A stretch of 64,000 nucleotides of DNA from Candidatus Rhodobacter oscarellae (GCF_001078595.1 NZ_LFTY01000002.1:854124-918123); one strand, 5' to 3'; shown: positions 1-8,484, numbered from the stretch's first letter. Notes: generated by a model not told the origin, from the letters alone. Made by a program: numbers and translations.

Positions 1-108
1 CACTTTCTGGCCCTCGCGGAACACGCCGGATTGCTTGAGTAGCTCGTCCACCAGGGTCGTCTTGCCGTGGTCGACATGCGCGATAATCGCGATATTCCGC
101 AGGTCCAT
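1..108 (-). CDS. typA: Translational GTPase TypA/BipA, N-terminal 36 residues
   Basis: The reverse strand reads an N-terminus beginning [20 protein letters not shown], which is the G1/P-loop region (AHVDHGKTT) of the TypA/BipA ribosome-associated GTPase. TypA is an EF-G-like translation factor linked to stress and ribosome biogenesis. The ATG lies at 106-108 and the gene runs off the left edge of the window, so only the first 36 codons are seen. The start is supported by family length at the N-terminus. LepA and EF-G share the P-loop, but the [18 protein letters not shown] opening is typical of TypA. Confidence 0.88.
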   Translation of the reverse strand, partial: MDLRNIAIIAHVDHGKTTLVDELLKQSGVFREGQKV

Positions 109-187
109 GCCTAATGCCTCAGATTTCAGGGTTTGGGCGGGCCTTATTATGCATGCGCAGAAAAAGCCAGAGATAAGTTCAACGCGG

Positions 188-646
188 TTAAAGCGGTAGC
201 TGGGTCGTGGCTTTTATCTCTTCCATCACGAAGCTGGCGGAGACGTCAGAGATCGGCACGCGCGCGATCAGCCTTTGATAGAGCCGGTCGTAGTCGCGGA
301 CATCGGCGACGCGGGCCTGGATCAGGTAATCCAGGTCCCCGGTCATCCGGTAGGCGCCCAGGATCTCGGGCATCGCGCGGGTGGCTTGGGCGAATTTCGT
401 CAGCCATTCGGGGTCATGGCTGTCGGTGCGCACCTGGATGAACACCGCAAGGCCGAGCCCCAGCTTGGCCGGGTCCAGCAGCGCCACGCGGGCGCGGATC
501 ACCCCCGCGGCCTCCAGCGCCTTGATCCGCCGCCAGCAGGCGTTGCGCGACAGGTTCACCCGCGCGCCCAGGGCGTCCAGGCTGATATCGCAGTCGCGTT
601 GCAATTCGGTGAGGATTCTGCGGTCTATTGTGTCAACTGTCTCCAT
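188..646 (-). CDS. Lrp/AsnC-family transcriptional regulator
   Basis: About 152 aa. An N-terminal winged helix-turn-helix (residues ~5-60, with [13 protein letters not shown] and [19 protein letters not shown]) is followed by an RAM/AsnC ligand-binding domain ([25 protein letters not shown]). Members bind amino acids or related ligands and usually regulate a neighbouring transport or metabolic gene and themselves. The start at 646 is chosen because the fold begins there; an ATG three codons upstream (655) is also possible. It is divergent from the DUF6356 gene at 758, so the 110-bp space between them probably holds its operator. The ligand cannot be told from sequence. Confidence 0.9.
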   Translation of the reverse strand: METVDTIDRRILTELQRDCDISLDALGARVNLSRNACWRRIKALEAAGVIRARVALLDPAKLGLGLAVFIQVRTDSHDPEWLTKFAQATRAMPEILGAYRMTGDLDYLIQARVADVRDYDRLYQRLIARVPISDVSASFVMEEIKATTQLPL

Positions 647-757
647 GATGCGCATTATAGAGGGATAGTATCCCAAGATTAAGCCCAAATTCATGAAGGA
701 ATGGGAACCGTTCTCACGCGATCTGCGGCAGGTTCGCCCAAACGAGAGGACACCCAC

Positions 758-964
758 ATGATCAACCGCATCTTTCTAGACCACCCGGCGAGCGTCGATG
801 AGACCTATGGCGAGCACGCCCGTTTCGCGTTTACCTTCTCGGTAAAGCTCTTCGCCGCTGCGGGCGCCGCCCTTGTGCATGCCGTCATCCCCTGCCTCTT
901 TGAGAAGACCGCCAGCAAGATTGTCGCCGATCTATACGCTCGCACCCATAACCGCGGGGCGTAG
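758..964 (+). CDS. DUF6356-type small membrane-associated protein
   Basis: A 68-aa protein starting MINRIFLDHPASVDETYGEH, with one hydrophobic stretch (FTFSVKLFAAAGAALVHAVIPCLF, residues ~24-47) likely to sit in the membrane. The composition and the HPxSVxExYxEH-type opening match the small DUF6356 family common in Rhodobacteraceae, whose function is unknown. A good ribosome-binding site (GAGAGGA) lies seven bases ahead of the ATG at 758. The next gene starts 3 bp after its stop, so the two are almost certainly cotranscribed. Confidence 0.75.
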   Translation: MINRIFLDHPASVDETYGEHARFAFTFSVKLFAAAGAALVHAVIPCLFEKTASKIVADLYARTHNRGA

Positions 965-967
965 CCC

Positions 968-1762
968 TTGTGCCGCTGGGCCGCCTGGATGGGCGCGCCG
1001 ATGTTCCTCGAGGAGGTCATCAGCCGCCCCGAACATTCCCTGATTGCCCAAAGCCAGCGCGCCGAGGAAACCAAGACCGCGATAAATGCCGACGGGTTCG
1101 GCGCGGCCTGGTATAATCACCGGCCCGAGCCCGGTCTCTATCGCGATGTGCATCCGGCCTGGTCGGACGCGAATTTGGCCGCCCTGGCGCATCAGGTGCG
1201 CTCGCCGCTCTTTCTGGTGCATGTGCGGGCGTCCACCGGGTCCAACATCAGCCGCGAGAACTGCCACCCGTTCACCCATGGGCGCTGGAGCTTCATGCAT
1301 AACGGGCAGGTCGGCGGGTTCGACTGTTTCCGCAAGCAGGCAGATATGCTGATCGATGACGCGCACTACAATGCGCGGCGCGGGGCGACCGATAGCGAGG
1401 CCATTTTCCTGCATGCGTTGGGGCTGGGGCTGGACGTGGACCCGTTGGGCGCCATGGCCCGCGCGGTGGGCGACCTGCAAGACCTCTCGGAGCGGCACGG
1501 GCAGGGGCCGCATATGCGATTCTCGGCGGCTTTCTCGGATGGCGCGCGGCTTTACGCGGTGCGCTATGCGTCCGATGCGCGGGCGCCGTCGCTTTACTAT
1601 CGCTACCTCAGCGATGCCGCGGGGTACATGGTCGTGTCCGAGCCCCTAGACGACGCCGTGGGGGACTGGCAGGCCGTGCCGTCTGGCACGGCGCTGATCT
1701 TTGACGGGTCGTCGATGGAAACCGCTGCCTTCGCGCCCGGCGCGTTGCGCCAGGCCGCATAG
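968..1762 (+). CDS. Class II glutamine amidotransferase (YafJ/EgtC-like)
   Basis: 264 aa beginning M-C-R-W; removing Met exposes Cys2 as the N-terminal nucleophile that releases ammonia from glutamine. Family motifs follow: DGFGAAWY (residues ~40), VHVRASTG, ENCHPF and FMHNGQVGG, all belonging to the glutaminase active site. No synthase domain follows, so it resembles the stand-alone YafJ/EgtC-type enzymes, including gamma-glutamyl hydrolases. The start is a TTG at 968, required because the catalytic Cys must be the second codon; it lies 3 bp after the DUF6356 stop. The substrate is unknown. Confidence 0.88.
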   Translation: MCRWAAWMGAPMFLEEVISRPEHSLIAQSQRAEETKTAINADGFGAAWYNHRPEPGLYRDVHPAWSDANLAALAHQVRSPLFLVHVRASTGSNISRENCHPFTHGRWSFMHNGQVGGFDCFRKQADMLIDDAHYNARRGATDSEAIFLHALGLGLDVDPLGAMARAVGDLQDLSERHGQGPHMRFSAAFSDGARLYAVRYASDARAPSLYYRYLSDAAGYMVVSEPLDDAVGDWQAVPSGTALIFDGSSMETAAFAPGALRQAA

Positions 1763-1789
1763 GGCGCAACATCGAAAGGTAAGGGTGGC

Positions 1790-1830
1790 GATTTCTTGCA
1801 AGAAATCGGCAAATCTCTTGCAAGAGATTT
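1790..1830. repeat. Two adjacent perfect palindromes in a convergent gap
   Basis: An 18-bp perfect palindrome (1790-1807, GATTTCTTG then its complement) is followed 3 bp later by a 20-bp perfect palindrome (1811-1830, AAATCTCTTG then its complement). They share the core TCTTGCAAGA. They sit between the converging glutamine amidotransferase and hydrolase genes, and either could form a hairpin on both strands. They may work as a bidirectional terminator or belong to a small dispersed palindromic repeat family. Confidence 0.7.
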
Positions 1831-1843
1831 GGGCCCGCCCAGA

Positions 1844-2497
1844 TTAGCGCGTGGTCTCCGTCAGCCTGCGGCGCACATAGCCGTCGACCTCGCCGATCAT
1901 CGCCTCCATATGCGGGTCCTCAAAGAAGTGCCCCGCGCCCTCGACCTCGGTATGGGTGATGGTGATGCCCTTCTGCTCGTGCAGCTTCTCCACCAGCAGA
2001 TGCGTGTCCTTGGGTGGCGCCACGCGGTCGGCGGTGCCGTTGATGATCAGCCCCGAAGACGGGCAGGGCGCCAAGAACGAGAAGTCATACATGTTCGCGG
2101 GTGGCGAGACCGAGATGAAGCCAGTGATCTCGGGCCGCCGCATCAAGAGCTGCATCCCGATCCAGGCGCCGAATGAGAAACCCGCGACCCAGCAATGCTT
2201 GGAGTTCTGGTTCATCGACTGCAGGTAGTCCAGCGCGCTGGCCGCGTCGCTGAGCTCGCCCACGCCCTGGTCATACTCGCCCTGGCTGCGCCCGACGCCG
2301 CGGAAGTTGAACCGCAGCACGGTGAAGCCCATGTTGTGGAACGCGTAATGCATGTTGTAGACCACGCGGTTGTTCATCGTGCCGCCGAATTGCGGGTGCG
2401 GGTGCAGGATGATCGCGATCGGCGCGTCCTTGATCTTCTGCGGGTGGTAGCGGCCTTCCAAACGGCCCTCCGGGCCTGGAAAGATAACCTCGGGCAT
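1844..2497 (-). CDS. Alpha/beta hydrolase, dienelactone-hydrolase-like
   Basis: 217 aa with a complete alpha/beta-hydrolase triad. The nucleophile elbow is GFSFG (residue ~107 region), the acid is the Asp in NGTADRVAPP and the base is the His in GAGHFF. The oxyanion strand reads ILHPHPQFGG near the N-terminus, typical of the YfhR/dienelactone-like 'alpha/beta superfamily hydrolase' group seen throughout alphaproteobacteria. There is no signal peptide, so it is cytoplasmic. A GAGGGG ribosome-binding site precedes the ATG at 2497. The gene is divergent from iscR with a ~180-bp gap. The physiological ester is unknown. Confidence 0.88.
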   Translation of the reverse strand: MPEVIFPGPEGRLEGRYHPQKIKDAPIAIILHPHPQFGGTMNNRVVYNMHYAFHNMGFTVLRFNFRGVGRSQGEYDQGVGELSDAASALDYLQSMNQNSKHCWVAGFSFGAWIGMQLLMRRPEITGFISVSPPANMYDFSFLAPCPSSGLIINGTADRVAPPKDTHLLVEKLHEQKGITITHTEVEGAGHFFEDPHMEAMIGEVDGYVRRRLTETTR

Positions 2498-2568
2498 GCG
2501 TTCCCCTCGTCTCGGTTGGTGCTCGCTCTGAAATGCGCCTGACCGGTTGACGGTATTTCGCGGCTACT

Positions 2569-2583
2569 TTAGAACGGTTCTAA
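2569..2583. promoter_or_regulatory. Iron-Rhodo-box-like palindrome upstream of iscR
   Basis: TTAGAACGGTTCTAA is a perfect 15-bp inverted repeat centred about 100 bp before the iscR ATG. It resembles the Iron-Rhodo-box described for Rhodobacterales and reported to be the IscR target in Rhodobacter sphaeroides. Its place ahead of iscR suggests autoregulation of the whole SUF operon by Fe-S or iron status. The identity rests on pattern resemblance, not on a matrix score. Confidence 0.7.
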
Positions 2584-2677
2584 GTTAATGGCGGCGCAAC
2601 GCCGCGTCCGGGCTGAGTTAAGGCCTGGCTTGGGGCACGTCAATGGAAATGGCGTCTAGCGATAGGTTTTAGGGGCG

Positions 2678-3139
2678 ATGAAGCTTAGCACAAAAGGACG
2701 CTACGCGATGGTGGCGCTGGCGGATCTGGCGGGGCAGCCCGGCGACGTTCTGCTGTCGCTGGGCGAGATCTCCAAGCGGCAGGACATCTCGCTGCCCTAT
2801 CTGGAGCAGCTCTTTGTCAAGCTGCGCCGCGCCGGCCTGGTGGAGAGCGTGCGCGGGCCGGGTGGCGGCTACAAGCTGGCCAGACCCGCCAGCGAGATCC
2901 GCGTGGCCGAGGTGCTGGGCGCCGTGGACGAGACCGTCTCGGCGATGCATACCGGGGCAGGGGCCTCGGGCGGGCTGTCGGGCTCGAAGGCGCAGTCGAT
3001 GACCAACCGGCTGTGGGAGGGCCTGTCGGCGCATGTCTACGTCTTCCTGCACCAGACCCGGCTTTCGGACGTGGTCGACAACGAGCTGGCGCCGTGCCCC
3101 GCCGTGCCCAACCTGTTCGAGATGGTGGACGACGAGTGA
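2678..3139 (+). CDS. iscR: Rrf2-family Fe-S regulator IscR (cysteine-poor type)
   Basis: 153 aa. It opens with the Rrf2 signature MKLSTKGRYAMVALADLA, then the winged-helix part (ISLPYLEQLFVKLRRAGLV) and the wing GPGGGYKLAR. It controls iron-sulfur assembly genes, here its own SUF operon. Canonical IscR ligates [2Fe-2S] with three Cys and one His between residues ~92 and 107; here that loop (HTGAGASGGLSGSKAQS) has no cysteine, and the only Cys is near the C-terminus (LAPCPAVP). The same feature is known for Rhodobacter sphaeroides IscR, reported as a distinct Fe-S-binding type. A perfect palindrome at 2569 is its likely operator. Confidence 0.9.
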   Translation: MKLSTKGRYAMVALADLAGQPGDVLLSLGEISKRQDISLPYLEQLFVKLRRAGLVESVRGPGGGYKLARPASEIRVAEVLGAVDETVSAMHTGAGASGGLSGSKAQSMTNRLWEGLSAHVYVFLHQTRLSDVVDNELAPCPAVPNLFEMVDDE

Positions 3140-3263
3140 GGGCCCGCTGCCAAAATGAGTGCTACCGCACGCTCTTATTAGGCAAGCCGGTAGGCGACGC
3201 GGAACTTTTGCGCGGCGCTGGTCTGAAGCGCGCGCTTTCCGTATTTTTAGCCAAGAAGAATGA

Positions 3264-3460
3264 GGACCGGTTCGCGCAGCGACGGGCTCCCCAGTGGGGA
3301 GGCCGAGGTCCGAATGCGCGGAGCGCCGACCGGCTCGCGCAGCGACGGACTCCCCAGTGGGGAGACCGAGGTCCGAATGCGCGGAGCGCCGACCGGTTCG
3401 CGCAGCGACGGGCTCGCCGGTGGGGAGACCGAGGTCCGAATGCGCGGAGCGCTGACCGGG
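3264..3460 (+). repeat. 63-bp tandem repeat, about three copies
   Basis: Copies begin near 3271, 3334 and 3397, giving an exact 63-bp period with only a few substitutions (for example TTCGCGCAGC versus CTCGCGCAGC). Each unit carries GCAGCGACGG and GGTCCGAATGCGCGGAGC. The array fills most of the 444-bp gap between iscR and the cysteine desulfurase. Because 63 is a multiple of 3, at least two forward frames stay open through it, but neither gives a recognisable protein and no good start is seen. It is probably a non-coding minisatellite in the operon leader; read-through from iscR must cross it. Confidence 0.8.
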
Positions 3461-3583
3461 TTGCCTCGAGGGCGTCGCTCCGAATTGGCTGCGGCGGCGG
3501 ATGTGGGCGCGGATATTTAGGCTTTCTTAGGCAGAATCGCGGAACAATCGTTCCAGGGTGGGCGCCGCGGCGCAGTGCTGCGC

Positions 3584-4588
3584 ATGGCTGATCGGGTATA
3601 TCTTGACTGGAACGCCACCGCGCCGCTGCGGCCAGAGGCGCGGTCCGCCATGGTTGCGGCGATGGACGCGGTGGGCAACCCGTCCTCCGTTCACGCCGAG
3701 GGGCGCGCCGCCATGGCCATCATCGAGCGCGCCCGGGCGCAGGTGGCAGAGGCCTTTGGGGCTGTGGGCGCCGATATCGTTTTCACCTCGGGCGCCACAG
3801 AGGCGGCTGGCCTGGCGCTTGCGGGGCGCGACCTGGGCGGCACCGGGCTTGAGCATGACGCGGTCGATGCCTGGCTGAAGCGGCATGGCGAGGACGTCGT
3901 TCAATTCGCCAACTCGGAGACCGGCGTGCTGGCGCAATTGCCAGAGGCCTTCTGGCTGTGCGACGCGACCCAGGCCTGGGGCAAGCTGCCCATCGCCTTC
4001 AATTGGCTTGGCGCGCAGGGCGCCTTGGCCTCGGCGCATAAGCTGGGCGGCCCCAAGGGCGCGGGGGCTTTGGTGCTCAAGCGCGGCACCGAGATCCCGG
4101 CGCAGCTTATAGGCGGCGGGCAAGAGATGGGCCGCCGCGCGGGCACCGAGAACGTCATCGGGATCGCGGGCTTTGGCGCCGCGGCCGAGGCCGCGCAGCG
4201 CGATCTGGAGGCGGGCGTTTGGGACCGCGTGGAAAAACTTAGAACGATTCTAGAGAAAGGCATTGCAGCCGCCTCTGATCAGACTATTTTTGTAGGGAAA
4301 GATGCCAAGCGGCTGCCCAACACCTCGTGCTTTGCCACGCCAGGTTGGAAGGGCGAGACGCAGGTGATGAGCATGGACCTCGCCGGGTTCGCGATCAGCG
4401 CCGGGAGCGCCTGCTCTAGCGGCAAGGTTAAGGAAAGCCGCGTCTTGCGCGCGATGGGATATGACGAGCTGACCGCAAGGTCGGCGGTGCGGGTGTCACT
4501 GGGCCCCACCACAACACAAGATGAAATCGAGCGTTTCGTGGACGCTTGGGGCGCGGCCTGCCGGAAGTTCCGGGCCCGGGCCGCCTGA
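3584..4588 (+). CDS. Cysteine desulfurase, SUF-operon associated (NifS/IscS-like)
   Basis: 334 aa, fold type I PLP enzyme that takes sulfur from cysteine as a persulfide. Seen motifs: N-terminal [13 protein letters not shown], the PLP lysine K153 in [17 protein letters not shown], and the mobile catalytic loop [10 protein letters not shown] with C277. It is shorter than IscS (~400 aa), as usual for the extra desulfurase at the head of Rhodobacterales SUF operons. The start at 3584 ([10 protein letters not shown]) fits the family N-terminus; an ATG or GTG slightly upstream is less likely. A second true SufS closes the same operon (11666), so the operon has two sulfur donors. An imperfect copy of the iscR operator lies inside the gene at 4239-4253. 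Confidence 0.88.
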   Translation: MADRVYLDWNATAPLRPEARSAMVAAMDAVGNPSSVHAEGRAAMAIIERARAQVAEAFGAVGADIVFTSGATEAAGLALAGRDLGGTGLEHDAVDAWLKRHGEDVVQFANSETGVLAQLPEAFWLCDATQAWGKLPIAFNWLGAQGALASAHKLGGPKGAGALVLKRGTEIPAQLIGGGQEMGRRAGTENVIGIAGFGAAAEAAQRDLEAGVWDRVEKLRTILEKGIAAASDQTIFVGKDAKRLPNTSCFATPGWKGETQVMSMDLAGFAISAGSACSSGKVKESRVLRAMGYDELTARSAVRVSLGPTTTQDEIERFVDAWGAACRKFRARAA

Positions 4589-4601
4589 GGAGGTAGAAGA
4601 G

Positions 4602-6113
4602 ATGACAGCTTTGGACGAACTGCAGGTCAAAGACGGCGTCGAAGAGGAAACCGTCGAGGCGGTTAAGTCACTCGCGGGCAAGTACAAATACGGCTGGGAA
4701 ACCGAGATCGAGATGGACTATGCCCCCAAGGGGCTCAACGAGGACATCGTGCGTCTGATCTCCGAGCGCAACGGCGAGCCGGAATGGATGCTGGCCTGGC
4801 GCCTGGACGCGTTCGAGCGCTGGAAGGCCCAGAAAGAGCCCGATTGGGCGATGATCGACTACCCCAAGATCGACTATCAGGATCAGTATTACTACGCCGC
4901 TCCCAAGAGCATGGCCGAGAAGCCCAAGTCGCTGGACGAGGTCGACCCAAAGCTCCTGGAGACCTACAAGAAGCTGGGCATCCCCTTGAAGGAGCAGGCG
5001 ATTCTGGCGGGCGTCGAGATGCCTGAGGAAGAGCGCAAGGTCGCCGTGGACGCGGTGTTTGACTCTGTCTCCGTGGGCACGACCTTCAAGGCGGAGCTGG
5101 CCAAGGCGGGCGTGATCTTCTGCTCGATCTCCGAGGCGATCAAAGAGCATCCCGAGCTGGTGAAGAAATACCTCAGCTCGGTTGTGCCGGTGTCGGATAA
5201 CTACTTCGCCACCCTCAACAGCGCCGTGTTCAGCGACGGCTCCTTCGTCTATGTGCCGCCCGGCGTGCGCTGCCCGATGGAGCTGTCGACCTATTTCCGC
5301 ATCAACGCCGAGAATACCGGCCAGTTCGAGCGCACGCTGATCATCGCCGACAAGGGCTCTTATGTCAGCTATTTGGAGGGCTGCACCGCGCCGCAGCGCG
5401 ACACCCACCAGCTGCATGCGGCCGTGGTGGAACTGGTGGCGCTGGAAGACGCCGAGATCAAATACTCGACCGTGCAGAACTGGTTCCCCGGCGACGAGGA
5501 AGGCCGCGGCGGCATCTATAACTTCGTCACCAAGCGCGCCGATTGCCGCGGCGACCGCTCCAAGGTGATGTGGACGCAGGTCGAGACCGGCAGCGCCGTG
5601 ACCTGGAAATACCCAAGCTGCATCCTGCGCGGCAATGAAAGCCAGGGCGAGTTCTATTCCATCGCGATCACCAACAACTACCAGCAGGCCGATACCGGCA
5701 CCAAGATGATCCACCTGGGCAAGAACACCAAGTCCCGGATCGTCAGCAAGGGCATCAGCGCGGGCAAGGCGCAGAACACCTATCGCGGGGCGGTCACCAT
5801 GCACCCGCGCGCCAAGGACAGCCGCAACTACACGCAATGCGACAGCCTGCTGATCGGCGACAAATGCGGGGCGCATACGGTGCCCTATATCGAGGTGCGC
5901 AACAACTCGAGCCGGGTCGAGCACGAAGCCACCACGTCGAAGGTGGATGACGACCAGCTGTTCTACTGCCGCCAGCGCGGCATGGACGAGGAAGAGGCCG
6001 TGGCCCTGGTGGTGAACGGCTTCTGCAAGGAGGTGCTGCAGGCCCTGCCGATGGAGTTCGCCATGGAGGCGCAGCAATTGGTGGCGATCTCGCTTGAGGG
6101 GAGCGTGGGGTAG
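4602..6113 (+). CDS. sufB: Fe-S cluster scaffold protein SufB
   Basis: 503 aa, full length for SufB, the scaffold subunit that with SufC and SufD builds Fe-S clusters. Family features include [28 protein letters not shown]-type central strands, [21 protein letters not shown], the beta-helix region with NFVTKR, and the C-terminal [21 protein letters not shown] carrying a conserved cysteine. The start is at MTALDEL with ribosome-binding site GAGGAGG at 4587-4593; longer upstream ORF extension overlaps the desulfurase and is not needed. The following genes interrupt the usual sufB-sufC adjacency. Confidence 0.97.
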   Translation: MTALDELQVKDGVEEETVEAVKSLAGKYKYGWETEIEMDYAPKGLNEDIVRLISERNGEPEWMLAWRLDAFERWKAQKEPDWAMIDYPKIDYQDQYYYAAPKSMAEKPKSLDEVDPKLLETYKKLGIPLKEQAILAGVEMPEEERKVAVDAVFDSVSVGTTFKAELAKAGVIFCSISEAIKEHPELVKKYLSSVVPVSDNYFATLNSAVFSDGSFVYVPPGVRCPMELSTYFRINAENTGQFERTLIIADKGSYVSYLEGCTAPQRDTHQLHAAVVELVALEDAEIKYSTVQNWFPGDEEGRGGIYNFVTKRADCRGDRSKVMWTQVETGSAVTWKYPSCILRGNESQGEFYSIAITNNYQQADTGTKMIHLGKNTKSRIVSKGISAGKAQNTYRGAVTMHPRAKDSRNYTQCDSLLIGDKCGAHTVPYIEVRNNSSRVEHEATTSKVDDDQLFYCRQRGMDEEEAVALVVNGFCKEVLQALPMEFAMEAQQLVAISLEGSVG

Positions 6114-6123
6114 GTGAAGCGCC

Positions 6124-6582
6124 ATGAACCCAAGAAGCTTGGACTCATACTCTCTGAAAGAAAGGGCCAAGATTGCGCGGATCGCGAGACGCAAGGCTTC
6201 AAGCGAAGGCGTGTTAATCGGGGGCTTCGGCGGAGCGGTCTTGTTTGTAGCAATGTTTCGGATGTCCCCGTTGGTCGTCATTCCATTTGCGGGCCTGACG
6301 GGATTGTCCCTATTAGCTTCGGCGCTTCTTCGTTCGTTCGGAGTCAGCATTCCATTGGCATTGGTGCATATGCGGCTTGCTGGAAAGTCCATTCGGACGG
6401 CCCAAGACCTCGACGCCGAATTTAAATACGAAGCGCAGCGCAAACGACAAAAGGAAATCGAGCGGGCGATTGAGATGAACAAGGAAATCCGCCGCGATCC
6501 CGAGGCTGCGACTGAGAAAAGAGAGATCGACGAGATGCTGCAGGCGAATTCGCGCGCACCTGAAGACAGGAAGGACGACTAA
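6124..6582 (+). CDS. Hypothetical two-helix membrane protein in SUF operon
   Basis: 152 aa of unknown family. After a basic N-terminus (SLKERAKIARIARRKAS) come two hydrophobic segments, roughly residues 28-48 (GVLIGGFGGAVLFVAMF) and 50-72 (PLVVIPFAGLTGLSLLASALL), then a charged, probably coiled-coil tail rich in K/E/R (QRKRQKEIERAIEMNKEIRR). It starts 10 bp after sufB. Its base composition is somewhat less GC-rich than sufB, which fits recent insertion. No link to Fe-S chemistry can be read from the sequence. Confidence 0.7.
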   Translation: MNPRSLDSYSLKERAKIARIARRKASSEGVLIGGFGGAVLFVAMFRMSPLVVIPFAGLTGLSLLASALLRSFGVSIPLALVHMRLAGKSIRTAQDLDAEFKYEAQRKRQKEIERAIEMNKEIRRDPEAATEKREIDEMLQANSRAPEDRKDD

Positions 6583-6611
6583 GTGGCGACGTCCTTGGAA
6601 ACCGGCCCGGT

Positions 6612-7373
6612 ATGAACGCGCCCGCCGACATATCCAACCTCCACCCGGAGGTGGCGCGGGCCTACCGGCGCGCGGCGAGCTATGTCTCGCCCCGCGGCGC
6701 GCGCGTCGTCCTGGCCGAGCCCCTGGGCGAGCCGATCTATTTCTGCGTCAACAACCGCAACGACCGCATCCATAAGAACCACCTGCGTGGGCAGTTCTAC
6801 GAGCAGGACGTACTGGGCGAGCTGGCCGAGCACATGCCCGATGGCGGCACCTTCGTGGATATCGGGGCGAATATTGGCAACCACACGCTCTATATGGCCA
6901 AGCATGGCGGCGCGGGGCGGGTGATCCCGATGGAGCCGAACCCCGCGGCGATTGCCCTGCTGATGTCGGTGGTGCGGCTGAACCGGATCGAGGATCAGGT
7001 GGAGCTCTCGGCACTCGGCTATGGCCTCGGCGAGGCCGATGCGGGCGGCTTCGCGATCCGCGACATCAAGGGCAACCTGGGTTGGGCGCGGCTGGAGGAC
7101 AGCGGCGGTGATATCGAGGTTCGCAAGGGTGACACTTTGCTGGCGGATGAGGCCTGCGTTGACTTGATCAAGATCGATGTGGAAGGCATGGAAATCGCTG
7201 CGCTTTCCGGGTTGCAGCGCACCATAGAACGCGACCAGCCGGAGATTTTTGTCGAGGTGGATCACGGCAATCGCGAGGCCTTTGACGCGCTGATGGACGC
7301 GCATTCCTATCGCTGCGCGCTGGAGTTCCCCAAGAGCCGCATGAACCAGAACTTCCTAATGGAGCCCGCGTGA
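6612..7373 (+). CDS. FkbM-family SAM-dependent methyltransferase
   Basis: 253 aa with the FkbM pattern: SAM-binding motif I TFVDIGANIGNHTLYM (residues ~78-93), the acidic motif VIPMEPNP, and the late motif LIKIDVEGMEIAALSG. FkbM enzymes methylate hydroxyl groups of sugars and natural products, often in polysaccharide or glycolipid assembly. The gene sits inside the SUF operon between sufB and sufC and overlaps the next small gene by one base (TGATG). The acceptor is unknown; nothing suggests a role in Fe-S assembly. Confidence 0.85.
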   Translation: MNAPADISNLHPEVARAYRRAASYVSPRGARVVLAEPLGEPIYFCVNNRNDRIHKNHLRGQFYEQDVLGELAEHMPDGGTFVDIGANIGNHTLYMAKHGGAGRVIPMEPNPAAIALLMSVVRLNRIEDQVELSALGYGLGEADAGGFAIRDIKGNLGWARLEDSGGDIEVRKGDTLLADEACVDLIKIDVEGMEIAALSGLQRTIERDQPEIFVEVDHGNREAFDALMDAHSYRCALEFPKSRMNQNFLMEPA

Positions 7374-7567
7374 TGCATCCAGCGATCAAATACGGGCTTA
7401 CGACCTTTGTCGCGGTGTTCTTCGTCGGCTGGGTGACGGGGCTGGGCGGTGCGTTCTTGACGAACCTTGCCTTCAGTGCGGCCATGGGGGCCTTTTCAAG
7501 CCTCTGTTTTCTTGGCGCGATGCGGCTGTCACGCCGCCAGGCCAAGAAGAATGAGGAGGACCTGTGA
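7373..7567 (+). CDS. Small two-helix membrane protein between two FkbM genes
   Basis: A 64-aa protein, MHPAIKYGLTTFVAVFF onward, with two hydrophobic segments (residues ~7-30 and ~36-52) and a basic-acidic tail ending KKNEEDL. It is coupled to its neighbours on both sides by TGATG overlaps at 7371-7375 and 7565-7569, which is strong evidence that it is translated. No family was recognised. It could anchor or partner one of the adjacent methyltransferases. Confidence 0.65.
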   Translation: MHPAIKYGLTTFVAVFFVGWVTGLGGAFLTNLAFSAAMGAFSSLCFLGAMRLSRRQAKKNEEDL

Positions 7568-8484
7568 TGCTGATGCGGGCAAGCACCAAGTTTCTGTTGC
7601 GGTCGCTTGCGTTGCCGCGCCTTCCGCGCGTGGTTGACGTGGGGGCCAACCCGCTATCACGGCCGCCCTATTATAAACTGATGCGCATGAACGGCTGTGA
7701 TGTGTATGGTTTTGAGCCCAATAGGGACGCCTTCGCCAAACTGCAGGAGAGCAAGACCGACAGAGAGACCTATTTCCCGCATGCGGTTGGCGATGGCTCG
7801 GAGCGCGATTTCTACCTCTACCGAAGCTCTGGATTGAGTTCGACGCTTAAGCCATATGAGGGCGCCTTTCGCTACCTGGGACGCTCGCGAAAGAACATGA
7901 CCGTGCGGGAAACGTTGCGGGTGCAAACCAAGCGGCTTGACGACATGCCGGAGCTGCCTGATTTCGAACTGCTTAAGATCGACATCCAAGGCGGAGAGGT
8001 CGCGGTTTTTGAGGGCGGCAAGCGATGCCTTTCGAACGCGTTGGTGGTGATCCCCGAGGTTCGGTTCTATCAAATATACGAAGACGAACCGATGTTTGGC
8101 GGGATCGACACGGCGTTGCGCGCAGCGGGATTCCAGCTATTGAAGATCTACGCGACTAAGACGCGGATCGCGCCAAACTCTCAACAATACTCGATCAACC
8201 GGCCTGTGCTTCGTAGCCAAATGCTCGACGGGGATGCGGTCTATATCCGTGACCTAGGAAAGGTTGATCTCTACACGGAAGATCAGCTGATATACTTGGC
8301 GGTGCTGGCCTCGGGCGTGTTCGACGCCCATGACGTGACGCTGTTCTGCTTGGATGAATTGGTCGCGCGCGGCGCTGTTCCCGCGAGACTGCCCGAAGAA
8401 TACGTGAACACCTTCCCGCCTGAGATGCGGGAGACCCCCGAAATGCGAAAAGAAAAAGCGCGGCGCGCTGCCGAGACGGGATAA
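7567..8484 (+). CDS. Second FkbM-family methyltransferase
   Basis: 305 aa. The SAM-binding strand reads RVVDVGANPLS (residues ~20-30), then VYGFEPNRDAFAKL, and the diagnostic late motif LLKIDIQGGEVAVFEGG, in the same order as in FkbM. A C-terminal extension of ~100 aa (RPVLRSQMLDGDAVYIRDLG onward) is typical of FkbM proteins linked to surface glycans. It is only distantly similar to the FkbM at 6612, so the pair is not a recent duplication. The ATG at 7567 overlaps the upstream stop. It is followed 35 bp later by sufC. Confidence 0.85.
   Translation: MLMRASTKFLLRSLALPRLPRVVDVGANPLSRPPYYKLMRMNGCDVYGFEPNRDAFAKLQESKTDRETYFPHAVGDGSERDFYLYRSSGLSSTLKPYEGAFRYLGRSRKNMTVRETLRVQTKRLDDMPELPDFELLKIDIQGGEVAVFEGGKRCLSNALVVIPEVRFYQIYEDEPMFGGIDTALRAAGFQLLKIYATKTRIAPNSQQYSINRPVLRSQMLDGDAVYIRDLGKVDLYTEDQLIYLAVLASGVFDAHDVTLFCLDELVARGAVPARLPEEYVNTFPPEMRETPEMRKEKARRAAETG

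Noticed and set aside
3264-3460. Tandem repeats as a CRISPR array
   Set aside because: Units are contiguous with no unique spacers and there are no cas genes.
3013-3591. 192-codon frame through the 63-bp repeats
   Set aside because: It overlaps the iscR 3' end in another frame, has a low-complexity Arg-rich product and no ribosome-binding site; the repeat period being divisible by 3 explains the openness.
4668-6482. 604-codon open frame antisense to sufB
   Set aside because: It is the mirror of a GC-rich conserved gene; composition is His/Leu/Ala-rich with no family motif, and sufB on the other strand is certain.
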